Shown here piece after piece: positions 8,055-18,166 of a DNA stretch of 58,743 bases. How positions within the stretch are numbered: position 1 is the stretch's first letter; every line of letters begins with the position of its first letter. The position numbers and the translations under genes were made by a program. Below the pieces are notes generated by a model that was not told where the DNA came from, did no database searches, and worked only from the letters and a program-made list of their open reading frames with translations. Source of the DNA: Aeromonas popoffii (lineage in GTDB: Bacteria > Pseudomonadota > Gammaproteobacteria > Enterobacterales > Aeromonadaceae); assembly GCF_000820025.1 (NCBI RefSeq), contig NZ_CDBI01000067.1:1-58743 (forward strand), given 5' to 3'.

Positions 8055-9089
8055 ATGCGAAACATGATCACCATGGGCGAGTTCATCGTCAAAAAACAGG
8101 CGGATTATCCCACCGCGACCGGGGAGTTGACCTCGTTGCTCAGTTCCATCCGTCTGGCCGCCAAAGTGGTGAACCGGGAGATCAACAAGGCGGGGCTGGC
8201 AGATATCATTGGCTCCATGGGCGCTGAGAACGTGCAGGGCGAGGTACAGCAGAAGCTGGATGTGTACGCCAACGAGCGTTTCAAGGCGGCGCTGGAGGCG
8301 CGCGGCGAAGTGTGTGGCATGGCGTCTGAAGAGGAGGAGGATTTCGTCTCCTTCGATTCCGAGCTCTCCCGTCACTCCAAATACGTGGTGCTGATCGATC
8401 CCCTCGACGGCTCGTCCAACATCGATGTCAACGTCTCGGTCGGTACCATCTTCTCCATCTACCGCCGCGTCAGCACGTCCGGTGCCGGTGTCACCCTGGA
8501 AGACTTCCTGCAGCCGGGCAACCGTCAGGTCGCTGCCGGTTACGTGGTCTACGGCTCCTCCACCATGCTGGTCTACACCACCGGCTTTGGTGTCAACGGC
8601 TTTACCTACGACCCGTCCATTGGCTGCTTCTGCCTCTCCCACGAGAACATCCGCATCCCGGAGGAGGGCAAGATCTATTCCATCAACGAGGGCAACTACA
8701 TCAAGTTCCCGGACGGGGTGAAGAAGTACCTCAAATATTGCCAGGAGCGGGACGAGGCGACCCACAGACCCTACACCTCCCGTTACATCGGCTCTCTGGT
8801 CTCCGATTTCCATCGCAATCTGCTCAAGGGCGGCATCTACATCTATCCGTCCGGTACCAACTCCCCGAACGGCAAGCTGCGCCTGCTCTATGAGTGCAAT
8901 CCCATGGCGTTTTTGGTGGAGCAGGCCGGTGGCAAGGCCTCAGACGGATTTGGCCGCATCATGGACATCCAGCCCACCGCACTGCATCAGCGCACCCCTT
9001 ACTTCGTCGGTTCCACCAAGATGGTGGAGCGGGCCGAGGCCTTTATGCGCGAATTCTCCTCCCACGAGGATCCGGCCAACCAGGGCTGA
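8055..9089 (+). CDS. fbp: Fructose-1,6-bisphosphatase class 1
   Basis: This 344-residue cytosolic enzyme hydrolyses fructose 1,6-bisphosphate to fructose 6-phosphate in gluconeogenesis. The metal-binding active-site motif [10 protein letters not shown] occurs near residue 116, and the substrate-binding region GGIYIYPSG and [13 protein letters not shown] follow in the C-terminal half. The length equals class I FBPases (about 335-345). I chose the ATG at 8055 because AAAGGAA lies six bases upstream; the open frame extends 19 codons further without a good start. A LacI-family-type operator overlaps the promoter region. The gene is monocistronic with its own terminator. Confidence 0.95.
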   Translation: MRNMITMGEFIVKKQADYPTATGELTSLLSSIRLAAKVVNREINKAGLADIIGSMGAENVQGEVQQKLDVYANERFKAALEARGEVCGMASEEEEDFVSFDSELSRHSKYVVLIDPLDGSSNIDVNVSVGTIFSIYRRVSTSGAGVTLEDFLQPGNRQVAAGYVVYGSSTMLVYTTGFGVNGFTYDPSIGCFCLSHENIRIPEEGKIYSINEGNYIKFPDGVKKYLKYCQERDEATHRPYTSRYIGSLVSDFHRNLLKGGIYIYPSGTNSPNGKLRLLYECNPMAFLVEQAGGKASDGFGRIMDIQPTALHQRTPYFVGSTKMVERAEAFMREFSSHEDPANQG

Positions 9090-9116
9090 TAGTACCCTGC
9101 TGACAGATAGCAAATA

Positions 9117-9146
9117 AAAAACGGGAGCCGATTTGGCTCCCGTTTT
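9117..9146. terminator. Bidirectional terminator between fbp and mfd
   Basis: ACGGGAGCC / GGCTCCCGT stem (9121-9129, 9135-9143) with A-run on the left and T-run on the right. Confidence 0.85.
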
Positions 9147-9189
9147 AGTTGGCTTCATTCGCTGGACTATCTGCCAGCAAGGCTCGCCC

Positions 9190-12100
9190 TCACAGACTGT
9201 TGTTGGCCAGATCCGCCAGCAAGCCATCCACCAGTTTGAGTCGCATGGCGCGCTCCTGGGTCGGTACTTGGAAACGCAGCCGGGTTGGCCCGTCCATCTT
9301 GTAGACCCGGGGCTGGCTGGAGAGCAGCTTGACCAGATAGCCAGGGTTGACGCGGGTCTCCTGGGTGAAGTCCAGGTAACCGCCGCGCTCGCTCATCTCC
9401 ACCCGGCGAATGCCCAGCGCAGTGGCGCGCTGGCGGAAGGCGGCCAGCTCCAGCAGGGTTTTGGTTGCCTCCGGCAGCAGGCCGAAGCGGTCGATCAGCT
9501 CCACTTTCAGCTCGCGCAGCTCCTGCTCGTCGGCCGCGCTGGCGATGCGCTTGTACATGGAGAGGCGCATGTTGACGTCCGGTATGTAGTCGTCCGGCAA
9601 GAGGGCGGGCAGGCGCAGCTCGACCTCTGTGTGCTGGCTCATCAGCTGCTCCAGCGACGGCTCCTTGCCATTTTTCAGCGCCTCGACCGCCTGCTCCAGC
9701 ATCTCCATGTAAAGGGTGAAGCCGACCGATTCGATCTGGCCGCTCTGATCGTCGCCCAGCAGCTCGCCGGCACCCCGGATCTCCAGATCGTGGGTCGCCA
9801 GCGCAAAGCCGGCGCCAAGATCCTCGAGCGAGGCGATGGCTTCAAGCCGCTTGACCGCATCCTTGCTCATCAGCTTGGGATGGGGGGTGAGCAGGTAGGC
9901 ATAGGCCTGGTGGTGGGAGCGGCCAACCCGGCCCCGTAACTGGTGCAACTGGGCCAGCCCCAGATGATCGGCGCGGTCCATGATGATGGTGTTGGCACTC
10001 GGCACGTCTATGCCGGTCTCTATGATGGTGGTGCAGACCAGCAGGCTGAAGCGCTGGTGGTAGAAGTCCGACATGACACGCTCAAGATCGCGTTCGCGCA
10101 TCTGACCGTGGGCGATGCCGATGCGCGCCTCGGGCACCAGCTCGGCGAGATCGCTGGCGCATTTTTCGATGCTCTCCACGTCGTTGTGCAGGTAGTAGAC
10201 CTGGCCGCCGCGCTTGAGTTCACGCAGCACCGCCTCGCGGGTGACCGCGGGCTCCTGCTGGCGCACGAAGGTCTTGATGGCGAGCCGTTTGGCGGGCGGG
10301 GTGGCGATGATGGAGAGATCCCGCATGCCAGCCATCGCCATGTTGAGGGTGCGCGGGATCGGCGTCGCTGTGAGGGTCAGGATATCCACGTCGGCCCGCA
10401 GCGCCTTGATCTTCTCCTTCTGGCGTACCCCGAATCTGTGCTCCTCATCGACCACCAGCAGCCCCAGATCCTTGAAGGTGAGCTCTGAGCCCAAGAGCTT
10501 GTGGGTGCCGATGATGATGTCCACCTTGCCCTCGCGCAGCTCTTTCATGACGGCATTCTGCTCCTTGGCGGAGCGGAAGCGGCTCAGCACCTCGACCCGC
10601 ACCGGCCAGTTGGCGAAGCGATCACGGAAGTTGTCGTAGTGCTGCTGGGCCAGCAAGGTGGTCGGCACCAGCACCGCCACCTGCTTGCCGCCATGGACCG
10701 CCACGAAGGCGGCGCGCATCGCCACCTCGGTCTTGCCAAAGCCCACGTCGCCGCACACCAGCCGATCCATGCTCTTGGCCTGACACATGTCCCCCAACAC
10801 AGCGTTGATGGCATTGAGCTGATCTTCTGTCTCCTCGAACGGGAAACCGGCGGCAAACTGGCGGTAAGCCTCCCTGTCGTGCTGGAAGGCAAAACCGTGA
10901 CGGGCTGCCCGCAGGGCGTACACATCCAGCAGCTCGGCCGCCACGTCGCGCACCTTCTCCGCCGCCTTGCGCCGCGCCTTGACCCAAGCCTCACCGCCCA
11001 GCTTGTGGCTGGGCGGATTGTCGGAGCCGGTGTAGCGGCTGATGAGGTGCAGGCTGGTAACCGGCACAAACAGCTTGTCACCACCGGCATACTCCAGGGT
11101 CAGGAACTCGGTGGGCAGGCCGCCGGCATCGATGGTTTCGAGCCCGAGATAGCGGCCGACCCCGTGATCCAGGTGCACCACCGGCTGGCCCTGGGTCAGC
11201 TCGCCGAGGTTGCGGATCACCGCATCTGAGCTTAGGTTCTTGCTCTTCTCCCGCTGGCGTTTGCTGCGTACCTTGCCCCCCAGCAGCTCGGTCTCAGTGA
11301 TAAGGGCGAGTGCGTCCTTGCCGCTCTCCTGCAAAAGGAAGCCCCGCTCCAGCGGCGCCACCAGCAGGCCGTGGCGCGCCTTGCTCGCCATGAAGGCCTC
11401 GAGGGAGGAGAACTCCTTGGGCTGCAGGGCGATGCGCGCCAGCAGATCGCCGAGCACCTCGCGTCGCCCTTCTGATTCCACCGCAAACAGGGTGCGGCCC
11501 GTGAAGCTGTCCAGGAACTGGCCCAGCGCCAGCATGGGTTGCTCCTTGCTGTGATCGAGCTGCAGTTCGGGCAGGGGGGCGATGGGGAGATCCCACTGGC
11601 CGGCCCCGCCGTCGGTGGCAGCCTCCTGCAACCGTACGGCGCCATAGTGGCCGAGCGCTGCAAACAGCTGCTCCACCGGCAGGTAGATCTGTTGAGGGGG
11701 CAGCAGCGGGCGCGTGTTGTCCCAACGTCTGTCCTCATAGCGCTGGCCTATGTCATTCCAGAACCGCTGGGCCGCGGGATAGATCTCCCCCACTGTGAGC
11801 AGCAAGGTGTTGTCCGGCAGATAATCGAACAGGCTGGCCGTCTGGCTGAAGAAGAGCGGCAGATAGTATTCGATGCCCGCGGGCCAGCGCCCCTTGCTCA
11901 CCTCCTGATAGACGGAGCCCTCGGAGCGCGACAGCTCGAACTGTTCGCGAAATTGGCCGCGGAACAGCTCGATGGCCGCCTCGTCGGTGGGAAACTCCCG
12001 GGCCGGCAGCAGGCTGACCGTCTTGACGGGGTCGCTGGATCGCTGGGTCTCGGGATCAAACGGGCGTATGGAGTCCACCTCGTCATCGAAGAAGTCGATG

Positions 12101-12651
12101 CGATAGGGGCTGTTGCTGCCCATGGGGAACAAGTCGAGCAGTGAGCCACGGGCGGCAAATTCTCCGTGCTCCAGCACCTGCTCCACCGCCACGTAGCCGG
12201 CTTCGGCCAGGCGCCCCCGCAACTGTTGCAGGTTGAGACGCTGGCCGGCCTTCACCATCAGGCTGTACTTGTCGAGATAGGCCCGGGGGGCACAGCGCAG
12301 CATCAGGGTGGAGATGGGCACGATCAGCACGCCGTTGCTCATCTGCGGCAGCTTGTAGAGGGTCTCGAGGCGCTGGGAAATAATGTCCTGATGGGGGGAG
12401 AAGGTGTCGTAGGGCAGCGTCTCCCAGTCCGGGAACATCAGCACAGGCGAGCCCTGCTCTGCCAACAGGAACTGAAGCTCCTGCTCGAGGCGCAGGGCAC
12501 TCGGGGTATCGGCGGTCACCAGCAGGACGGGGCGGTTGGCCTCCTGGGTGAGGCGGGCGGCAACCAGCGAGAGGCTGCTGCCTGTCAACTGGCCGAGCGT
12601 TATTTTTTGGCCCGCCTTGGCGGGCAAGGCGGGAAGCTTCATTGGCATCAT
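9190..12651 (-). CDS. mfd: Transcription-repair coupling factor Mfd
   Basis: This 1153-residue ATP-driven translocase removes RNA polymerase stalled at DNA lesions and recruits UvrA. The domain order is as expected: an N-terminal UvrB-like half, the RNA-polymerase-interacting CarD-like domain (VVHLDHGVGRYLGLETID, about residues 495-512), then a RecG-like motor with Walker A GDVGFGKTEVAMRA, the DEEH box (LLVVDEEHRFG) and SATPIPRT-type motif III (TLTATPIPRTL), and the C-terminal autoinhibitory D7. The length fits E. coli Mfd (1148). Tandem ATGs at 12651 and 12648 are both possible starts. It begins 9 nt after the PilZ gene stop, so the two are co-transcribed. Confidence 0.96.
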   Translation of the reverse strand: MMPMKLPALPAKAGQKITLGQLTGSSLSLVAARLTQEANRPVLLVTADTPSALRLEQELQFLLAEQGSPVLMFPDWETLPYDTFSPHQDIISQRLETLYKLPQMSNGVLIVPISTLMLRCAPRAYLDKYSLMVKAGQRLNLQQLRGRLAEAGYVAVEQVLEHGEFAARGSLLDLFPMGSNSPYRIDFFDDEVDSIRPFDPETQRSSDPVKTVSLLPAREFPTDEAAIELFRGQFREQFELSRSEGSVYQEVSKGRWPAGIEYYLPLFFSQTASLFDYLPDNTLLLTVGEIYPAAQRFWNDIGQRYEDRRWDNTRPLLPPQQIYLPVEQLFAALGHYGAVRLQEAATDGGAGQWDLPIAPLPELQLDHSKEQPMLALGQFLDSFTGRTLFAVESEGRREVLGDLLARIALQPKEFSSLEAFMASKARHGLLVAPLERGFLLQESGKDALALITETELLGGKVRSKRQREKSKNLSSDAVIRNLGELTQGQPVVHLDHGVGRYLGLETIDAGGLPTEFLTLEYAGGDKLFVPVTSLHLISRYTGSDNPPSHKLGGEAWVKARRKAAEKVRDVAAELLDVYALRAARHGFAFQHDREAYRQFAAGFPFEETEDQLNAINAVLGDMCQAKSMDRLVCGDVGFGKTEVAMRAAFVAVHGGKQVAVLVPTTLLAQQHYDNFRDRFANWPVRVEVLSRFRSAKEQNAVMKELREGKVDIIIGTHKLLGSELTFKDLGLLVVDEEHRFGVRQKEKIKALRADVDILTLTATPIPRTLNMAMAGMRDLSIIATPPAKRLAIKTFVRQQEPAVTREAVLRELKRGGQVYYLHNDVESIEKCASDLAELVPEARIGIAHGQMRERDLERVMSDFYHQRFSLLVCTTIIETGIDVPSANTIIMDRADHLGLAQLHQLRGRVGRSHHQAYAYLLTPHPKLMSKDAVKRLEAIASLEDLGAGFALATHDLEIRGAGELLGDDQSGQIESVGFTLYMEMLEQAVEALKNGKEPSLEQLMSQHTEVELRLPALLPDDYIPDVNMRLSMYKRIASAADEQELRELKVELIDRFGLLPEATKTLLELAAFRQRATALGIRRVEMSERGGYLDFTQETRVNPGYLVKLLSSQPRVYKMDGPTRLRFQVPTQERAMRLKLVDGLLADLANNSL

Positions 12652-12660
12652 TCGATTCTT

Positions 12661-13236
12661 TTAACGTTGGCGGTCTTGAGCACGAAGTTTGAGTTGCTTG
12701 GATTGCACATGCAGGCTGGCACGCACCAGCAGTTCGCGGTCATCCTCGCGGATCCTCACATAGTCGAGCAGCACGTGGGTGCCGTGTTCGCTCGGTTCCA
12801 GCTGCTTGACCTGGGCATAACAGTAAATGGCGGAGGCCTCTTCCCGCAGGAATATCTTGAGCCGCACTATCTGGTGCAGGTGCGGTGGCTCGCCATGGCC
12901 CTGGCGTGGATGCAGGTAAGTGAGCTGGCCGGCGCTAAAGCGCAGTGTGTGGAAGCGATGCTCGGGGTGATCCTGCACCGACAGCACATAGCCCATGATC
13001 ATGTCGATCTTGCGGGACTGCTGATTGACTATCTCCACCAGGTCGTGCATCGACTCGTTCTGGTTGCGCATCAGGCGACTGGTCACTATGTCGATGGAGG
13101 TGATGGAGGAGGCGATGCGAAAGGGTTCGGGCAGTTCGGCTTCCAGTGCCTCCAGCGTCGGCAGATGAAAGTCACCGGGCATGGGGATCACATTGACCGG
13201 GGTGGCATGGGTGACGCTGAAGAACTGTTCCTGCAT
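12661..13236 (-). CDS. Atypical PilZ-like protein upstream of mfd
   Basis: This 191-residue protein is probably a PilZ-domain protein of the group that V. cholerae encodes next to mfd and lolCDE (PlzB, from memory). A predicted helical N-terminal part (residues 25-80) precedes a beta-rich segment with FSAGQLTYLHPR and VRLKIFLREEA, the usual place of the D/NxSxxG motif and the barrel. The canonical c-di-GMP residues RxxxR and D/NxSxxG are not visible, so ligand binding is doubtful. It sits 9 nt upstream of mfd on the same strand and is divergent from lolC. The function is unknown. Confidence 0.65.
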   Translation of the reverse strand: MQEQFFSVTHATPVNVIPMPGDFHLPTLEALEAELPEPFRIASSITSIDIVTSRLMRNQNESMHDLVEIVNQQSRKIDMIMGYVLSVQDHPEHRFHTLRFSAGQLTYLHPRQGHGEPPHLHQIVRLKIFLREEASAIYCYAQVKQLEPSEHGTHVLLDYVRIREDDRELLVRASLHVQSKQLKLRAQDRQR

Positions 13237-13312
13237 GGAGGCTATCCCTTGTTGTCATAGACGGTTTCCCTTTATTATCCGGTATCTTATTTTGTTGGCA
13301 ACGTAGATATCC

Positions 13313-14548
13313 TTGAAGACTGGACTTTTTCAGCCGCTGTCGCTGGCCATTGGCCTTCGTTACGCAGGCTCACGACGCAGTAACCGCTTCGTTTCATTCA
13401 TCTCCCTGTTTTCCACCTTTGGTATCGCCATCGGGGTCGCGGCCCTGATGGTGGTCATCTCTGTGATGAACGGCTTCGAGGGGCAGCTCAAGGGGCGCAT
13501 CCTGGGGGTGATCCCCCATGTGGTGGTGACCAATCAGGCTGGCCGCATCGACGCCCAGCCCGCAGGTTTACCCGATCTGGCCAACTTGCCCCATGTGATC
13601 GCCAGCGCCCCCATGCTCGACAGCGAAGGCATGTTGCAGAGCCCAGGTCAGCTCACTGGCGTCAGCGTGCAGGGCATAGACCCGGCCCTGTGGCCAAAGG
13701 AGGACATACTGCACGCCCAGATGCAGCTGGGACGCCTCGACAGTCTGCAGCGCGGTGACTATCACATAGTGCTGGGGCAGGGGGTGGCCAATCGCCTCCA
13801 GGTCTCCATGGGCGATCAGGTTCGTCTGATCCTGACCGAAGGTACCCGTTTCACCCCCTTTGGCCGGGTGCCGGCCCAGCGGCTGTTTACCGTCTCCGGG
13901 ATCTTCGGGGTGGGTGCCGACGTGGACAGCCAGGTTGCGCTGATCGCGCTGGGGGATGCCCAGCGCCTGCTGCGCCTGCCGACAGAAACCGTCGGCGGCA
14001 TTCGACTCTGGCTGAATGACCCCTTCGCCGCCGACCAGGTGATAAAGACGACGCTGCCAGATGGACTGGAGTGGCAGGACTGGCGCCGCGAGCGCGGCGA
14101 TCTGTTCCAGGCGGTTGCCATGGAGAAGCGTATGATGGGGCTAATGCTGGTGCTGATCATCGCGGTCGCCACCTTCAACATCCTCTCTGCCCTGGTGATG
14201 GTGGTCACCGACAAGGAGGGGGAGGTGGCCATTTTGCGCACCATGGGCATGAACGAGGCTGGGATAGTCAAGATCTTCATGGTGCTCGGCGCCTCCAGCG
14301 GTGTGATTGGTGCCCTGCTCGGTGGTCTGGTCGGGCTCGGCCTCTCTCTGGGTCTTAACCCCCTGCTCAATGCGGTGGGGCTCAACCTCTACATGACGGC
14401 CGGTGGCAGCGGCCTGCCGGTGATCGTGGAGCCGGCCCAGGTCATCACCATCTTGCTGGGGGCCGTGCTGCTCAGCTTCAGCGCCACCCTCTATCCTGCG
14501 GCCCGTGCGGCGCGGGTGAAACCGGCCGAGGCGCTGCGTTATGAATAA
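13313..14548 (+). CDS. lolC: Lipoprotein-releasing ABC transporter permease LolC
   Basis: This 411-residue FtsX-family permease is an inner-membrane subunit of LolCDE, which extracts outer-membrane lipoproteins and hands them to LolA. One membrane helix near residues 28-50 is followed by a large periplasmic domain (about 50-265) and three C-terminal helices (from about 275, 320 and 380). The opening [21 protein letters not shown] aligns with E. coli LolC. The chosen start is a TTG at 13313, because no in-frame ATG is placed to retain this conserved N-terminus. The lolD frame opens before lolC ends. Confidence 0.93.
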   Translation: MKTGLFQPLSLAIGLRYAGSRRSNRFVSFISLFSTFGIAIGVAALMVVISVMNGFEGQLKGRILGVIPHVVVTNQAGRIDAQPAGLPDLANLPHVIASAPMLDSEGMLQSPGQLTGVSVQGIDPALWPKEDILHAQMQLGRLDSLQRGDYHIVLGQGVANRLQVSMGDQVRLILTEGTRFTPFGRVPAQRLFTVSGIFGVGADVDSQVALIALGDAQRLLRLPTETVGGIRLWLNDPFAADQVIKTTLPDGLEWQDWRRERGDLFQAVAMEKRMMGLMLVLIIAVATFNILSALVMVVTDKEGEVAILRTMGMNEAGIVKIFMVLGASSGVIGALLGGLVGLGLSLGLNPLLNAVGLNLYMTAGGSGLPVIVEPAQVITILLGAVLLSFSATLYPAARAARVKPAEALRYE

Positions 14549-14591
14549 TTCATCTTCTATTGTTACATCTGGCGTTAGTGGAGCCCCGTTT

Positions 14592-15290
14592 ATGAATGAC
14601 CCCTTCTCCTGTGAACCTCTGCTGCGTTGTCAGGCACTGAATCATGTCTATAAAGAGGGCGAGCTGGAGACCCAGGTGCTCAAGGGGATCGACTTGTCCG
14701 TCGCCCCCGGCGAAATGCTGGCGGTGGTGGGCAGCTCGGGCTCGGGCAAGACCACCCTGCTGCACCTGATGGGGGCGCTTGACAATCCGTCGAGCGGCGC
14801 CGTGCTGTTCAAGGGGCAGGATATCCATCATTGGGACAGTCGCACCCAGGCCAAATTCCGCAACCAGGAGCTGGGGTTCGTCTACCAGTTCCACCACCTG
14901 CTCGCCGAGTTCACCGCACTGGAGAACACCGCTATGCCGCTGCTGATCGCCGGCGAGTCGGTGGCCAGTGCCACCGACAAGGCGACTCGCATGCTGGGGC
15001 GGGTGGGGCTCTCCCATCGCCTCCATCACAGACCCTCCGAGCTCTCCGGTGGCGAACGCCAACGGGTGGCCATCGCCCGTGCCCTGGTCAATGAGCCGAG
15101 CCTGGTGCTGGCGGACGAGCCCACCGGCAACCTGGATCACGCCAGTGCCACCGCCGTCTACGAGCTTTTGTGCGAGCTCAACCGCGAGCTGGGCACGGCG
15201 TTTGTGGTGGTCACCCATGATCTCAGCTTGGCTGCCAAGCTCCATCGGCGGGTGACCCTGGTGAGCGGCATCATGGCGGAGGTCGCCTGA
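14592..15290 (+). CDS. lolD: Lipoprotein-releasing ABC transporter ATPase LolD
   Basis: This 232-residue ABC ATPase powers LolCDE. Walker A is GSSGSGKTT, the Q-loop region is [18 protein letters not shown], the signature is [15 protein letters not shown] and Walker B is [13 protein letters not shown] prefer the ATG at 14592 (GTGGAG 8 nt upstream), which gives the usual family length. An earlier in-frame ATG at 14541, overlapping the lolC stop and also with a GAGG, would add 17 residues. The stop TGA shares one base with the lolE ATG, so translation is coupled. Confidence 0.94.
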   Translation: MNDPFSCEPLLRCQALNHVYKEGELETQVLKGIDLSVAPGEMLAVVGSSGSGKTTLLHLMGALDNPSSGAVLFKGQDIHHWDSRTQAKFRNQELGFVYQFHHLLAEFTALENTAMPLLIAGESVASATDKATRMLGRVGLSHRLHHRPSELSGGERQRVAIARALVNEPSLVLADEPTGNLDHASATAVYELLCELNRELGTAFVVVTHDLSLAAKLHRRVTLVSGIMAEVA

Positions 15291-16531
15291 TGTTCAAACC
15301 GCTGCCCCTCTTTCTGGGCCTGCGTTACAGCCGCTCCCGTCGTCGCAACGGCTTCATCGCCTTTATTTCCGCCTCCTCCCTCATCGGCATCGCCCTGGGG
15401 GTGATGGCGCTCATTCTGGGTTTGTCTGCCATGAACGGGTTCGAGCGGGAGCTGAAAGACAGGGTGCTCTCCGTGGTGCCTCACGGCGAGCTGATGGGGA
15501 TGGAGGCGCCGCTGCCCGACTGGCCCACGTTGCGCGACTACCTGCTGGCCCAGCCCGGCGTGGAAGCCGCCGCGCCCGTTATCCGGCTTGATGGGTTGCT
15601 GGAGCACGGCAATGCCCTCAAGGGATTGCAGGTACGCGCCGTGCTGCCCGAGCTCGAAGCCAATTTGTCCGAAGCGGGCAAGTACATGACGGGGCGCGGT
15701 CTGCGCGAGCTGCAGGCGGGTGAGCACGGGCTCATTCTCGGCAAGACCATCGCCGACAAGCTGGGGGTCACCATCGGGGATACGGTCGCGCTCTTGCTGC
15801 CCCAGGCGGGCGATGCGTCCGCCATCAAGAACCCGAAACGGGAATCCCTCAAGGTGGTGGGATTGCTCGAAATCGGCGGCCAATTAGACGGTGTGCTCGG
15901 CTTTATGCACCTGGCCGATGCCCAGGCCATCACCGGCATGGGCAGTGCGGTGGAGGGCTTCAGCCTCAAAGTCACGAACGTGCTCAAGGCGCAGTCCATC
16001 ACGGTGGCCGCCGCCCAGAAATTCCCGCACTACGTCTACATCAGTAGCTGGATGAGCCGCCAGGGGTATCTCTATCAGGACATCCAGATGGTGCGTACCG
16101 TCATGTACGTGGTGATGCTGATGGTGGTGGCGGTGGCCTGCTTCAACATCGTCTCCACCCTGGTGATGGCGGTGAACGAGAAGCGCAGCGAAATTGCCAT
16201 CTTGAAGACCATGGGGGCGAGCCCAGGCCAGATCCGGCTCACCTTCGTCATTCAGGGCATGGTAAACGGTGTGATGGGGGCGCTGCTCGGTGCCCTGCTC
16301 GGCGGCCTGCTCTCCAGCAAGCTGACCCAGATCCTGAGCTTCATTGAAGGGGTGATCGGCCACAGGTTCCTCAACCCTGACATCTACTTCATCGACTTCC
16401 TGCCCACCGAATTGCATCTGCAGGATCTGTTGATCGTGACCGGAGCGGCCATACTGATGAGCCTGTTGGCGACGCTTTACCCCGCCTGGCGGGCGAGCGG
16501 ACTGGTGCCATCCCGCGAGCTGGGTCACTGA
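15290..16531 (+). CDS. lolE: Lipoprotein-releasing ABC transporter permease LolE
   Basis: This 413-residue FtsX-family permease is the partner of LolC in the LolCDE complex. The layout is the same: helix one after the conserved LGLRYSRSRRRNGFIAFIS, a periplasmic domain to about residue 265, then three helices (VVMLMVVAVACFNIVSTLV is the first). The length matches E. coli LolE (414). Its ATG overlaps the lolD stop by one base, and a strong terminator 30 nt downstream ends the lolCDE operon. LolE and LolC are paralogues; the position in the operon supports this assignment. Confidence 0.93.
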   Translation: MFKPLPLFLGLRYSRSRRRNGFIAFISASSLIGIALGVMALILGLSAMNGFERELKDRVLSVVPHGELMGMEAPLPDWPTLRDYLLAQPGVEAAAPVIRLDGLLEHGNALKGLQVRAVLPELEANLSEAGKYMTGRGLRELQAGEHGLILGKTIADKLGVTIGDTVALLLPQAGDASAIKNPKRESLKVVGLLEIGGQLDGVLGFMHLADAQAITGMGSAVEGFSLKVTNVLKAQSITVAAAQKFPHYVYISSWMSRQGYLYQDIQMVRTVMYVVMLMVVAVACFNIVSTLVMAVNEKRSEIAILKTMGASPGQIRLTFVIQGMVNGVMGALLGALLGGLLSSKLTQILSFIEGVIGHRFLNPDIYFIDFLPTELHLQDLLIVTGAAILMSLLATLYPAWRASGLVPSRELGH

Positions 16532-16561
16532 TGCGCGGCATCTGAGCCGCCGATAAAGAAC

Positions 16562-16602
16562 GAAGGGCCCGCCGGTGCAAACCGGCGGGCCCTTCTGTTT
16601 TC
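16562..16602 (+). terminator. Terminator of the lolCDE operon
   Basis: A 15-bp GC-rich stem (16562-16576 with 16581-16595), GCAA loop, followed by TGTTTTC. Confidence 0.85.
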
Positions 16603-16619
16603 AGGTCGTGTGGCGTGGC

Positions 16620-17210
16620 TTAGTGCGCGTTCAGCTCATCGAGCGGCAGCGAGAAGCTGGCCACGAAGACGTCGATGAAGTAGCGCATCTGCGGGCTCAT
16701 CCGTGCTTCCAGCATCCCCTCCAGCCGTTTGCGGGCCGGTTCGAACTCCCGGTTGCCGACGCTTAACTCCTCCAGACACTTGGTGTAGGCGCAGAGGGTA
16801 TCGGCATCCTTCACCAGTCGGGCCAGTTCGGCATCCTGCGCGCCCGAGTCCAGCAGGGGGCGAAAATCCTCCATCAGTTCCGGTGGCAGCATAGCGAGCA
16901 GACGCTGCTCGGCGGCCAGCTCTATCTTCTTGTACTCCCGGGCAATTTCGGGATTGAAGTACTTGACCGGGGTTGGCAAATCGCCGGTCAGCACCTCGCT
17001 GCTGTCGTGATAGAGCGCCATCACAGCGGCGCGATCGGCGTCCACATTGCCACCGAACAGTCGATTGTGGATGAGCCCAAGGGCGTGGGCCACCATGGCC
17101 ACTTGCAGGCTATGCTCGGCGATGTTTTCGGGTTGTATGTTGCGCATCAGTGGCCAGCGATAGATGAGTCTCATGCGGGCGAGATTGGCGAAAAAGTGGC
17201 TGGGAAGCAT
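16620..17210 (-). CDS. yfbR: 5'-deoxynucleotidase YfbR-like (HD domain)
   Basis: This 196-residue HD-domain phosphohydrolase resembles E. coli YfbR, which dephosphorylates deoxyribonucleoside 5'-monophosphates. Metal ligands are visible: His in [14 protein letters not shown], the HD pair in [13 protein letters not shown] and a late Asp in LVKDADTL. The start at 17210 ([19 protein letters not shown]) has GAGG six bases upstream and gives the family length (about 199). The frame stays open to 17336, but that extension would cross a strong terminator at 17235-17266. The substrate range is inferred from the family. Confidence 0.88.
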   Translation of the reverse strand: MLPSHFFANLARMRLIYRWPLMRNIQPENIAEHSLQVAMVAHALGLIHNRLFGGNVDADRAAVMALYHDSSEVLTGDLPTPVKYFNPEIAREYKKIELAAEQRLLAMLPPELMEDFRPLLDSGAQDAELARLVKDADTLCAYTKCLEELSVGNREFEPARKRLEGMLEARMSPQMRYFIDVFVASFSLPLDELNAH

Positions 17211-17234
17211 GGCTGGCCTCGGGCGGTAGTAATG

Positions 17235-17266
17235 AAAAAGGGCAGACCCTAGTCTGCCCTTTTTTT
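17235..17266. terminator. Terminator between yccF and yfbR
   Basis: GGGCAGAC / GTCTGCCC stem (17240-17247, 17252-17259) with AAAAA before and TTTTTTT after. On the minus strand it ends the yccF transcript. Confidence 0.85.
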
Positions 17267-17304
17267 GCGGCGCAGGCAGCTTGCCTGTGCGATTTTCGTG
17301 GTAC

Positions 17305-17739
17305 TCAGCGAATGTAGCGACCGGATTCGGCTTCATGATTGGTCACCACCATCTGCCCAATGGGGGCAAGGGCGATCAGCGCCAGCTTGAGGTGCTGGAT
17401 ACCAAACGGAATACCTATGATGGTCACGAAGCAGGCCAGCGCCGAGGCGATGTGGCCGATGGCCAGCCAGATCCCGAGCACCAGGAACCAGAGGATGTTG
17501 CCGATCAACCCCAGGGTGCCTGTGCCTATATCACTCTGCCCTGTCATGCTCTTGCGGCTCACCGCCTGCTTGCCAAACGGGAAGAAGGTGAAGGTGCCGA
17601 TGACGAAGCAGGCACGACCCCAGGGGATCCCGATCAGCGAGACAAAGCAGAGCAGAGCTGCCAGCCACCAGGCCAGCCCCATGAAGACGCCCCCCAGTAG
17701 AAACCAGAGCAGGTTAAACAAGAAGCGGAAAAAGGCCAT
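17305..17739 (-). CDS. yccF: YccF family inner-membrane protein
   Basis: This 144-residue membrane protein with about four helices has two YccF repeats. Each shows a hydrophobic run followed by an IGIP motif ([11 protein letters not shown] and [22 protein letters not shown]). The length matches E. coli YccF (148), whose function is not known. The start at 17739 has GGAG seven bases upstream; the open frame continues to 18057 without coding character. It is a single gene followed by its own terminator. Confidence 0.85.
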   Translation of the reverse strand: MAFFRFLFNLLWFLLGGVFMGLAWWLAALLCFVSLIGIPWGRACFVIGTFTFFPFGKQAVSRKSMTGQSDIGTGTLGLIGNILWFLVLGIWLAIGHIASALACFVTIIGIPFGIQHLKLALIALAPIGQMVVTNHEAESGRYIR

Positions 17740-18018
17740 GTTGGTCACTCCAGACTCATAAATTTGGTTGTCACCATAGCGAGCAGCAGCCATGGACGCA
17801 ATGGTTGATGTGATGGGGTGGACAATTTGGGTCGCAGTCCACGAACAGGGCGGCTTTTTCACGGGAAATGAGGTGAAAAAGTAGGCCTTTGCGCGTAAAA
17901 AGGTGAGCAAGTGCAAATTCTTGTGTATCGCGCGCTTGAAGTCGGGCCAGGGCTTCCCCATATAAGAGTCAGATTTGCGCGAATTGTGCCTTCGGCCCCT
18001 CGTTGGGGGATGTGTGGC

Positions 18019-18047
18019 TCGACTCGACCAAAGTGCGCCGCTATAAT
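18019..18047 (+). promoter_or_regulatory. Sigma-70-type promoter of tig
   Basis: A perfect -10 TATAAT at 18042-18047 with TCGACT at 18019-18024, spacer 17, about 120 bp before the tig start codon. The stretch from 17740 to 18018 between yccF and this promoter holds no gene I can support. Confidence 0.6.
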
Positions 18048-18166
18048 GCCGCGTCATCTTTTCTCATCACAAAGACAGTCGTTGTCTTTATAAACAGGAA
18101 GACTCCGGGCTTTGCCCAGGGGCAATAAGGGTCAGCACACAGTGCTGAGTTGAACGAGGTAAAAGA

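Noticed and set aside
9133..13260. Long plus-strand open frames opposite mfd and the PilZ gene
   Set aside because: They are shadows of GC-rich minus-strand genes and have no recognisable domains.
17211..17336. N-terminal extension of the YfbR frame
   Set aside because: It would run through a strong terminator at 17235-17266, and the family N-terminus plus ribosome site fit the start at 17210.
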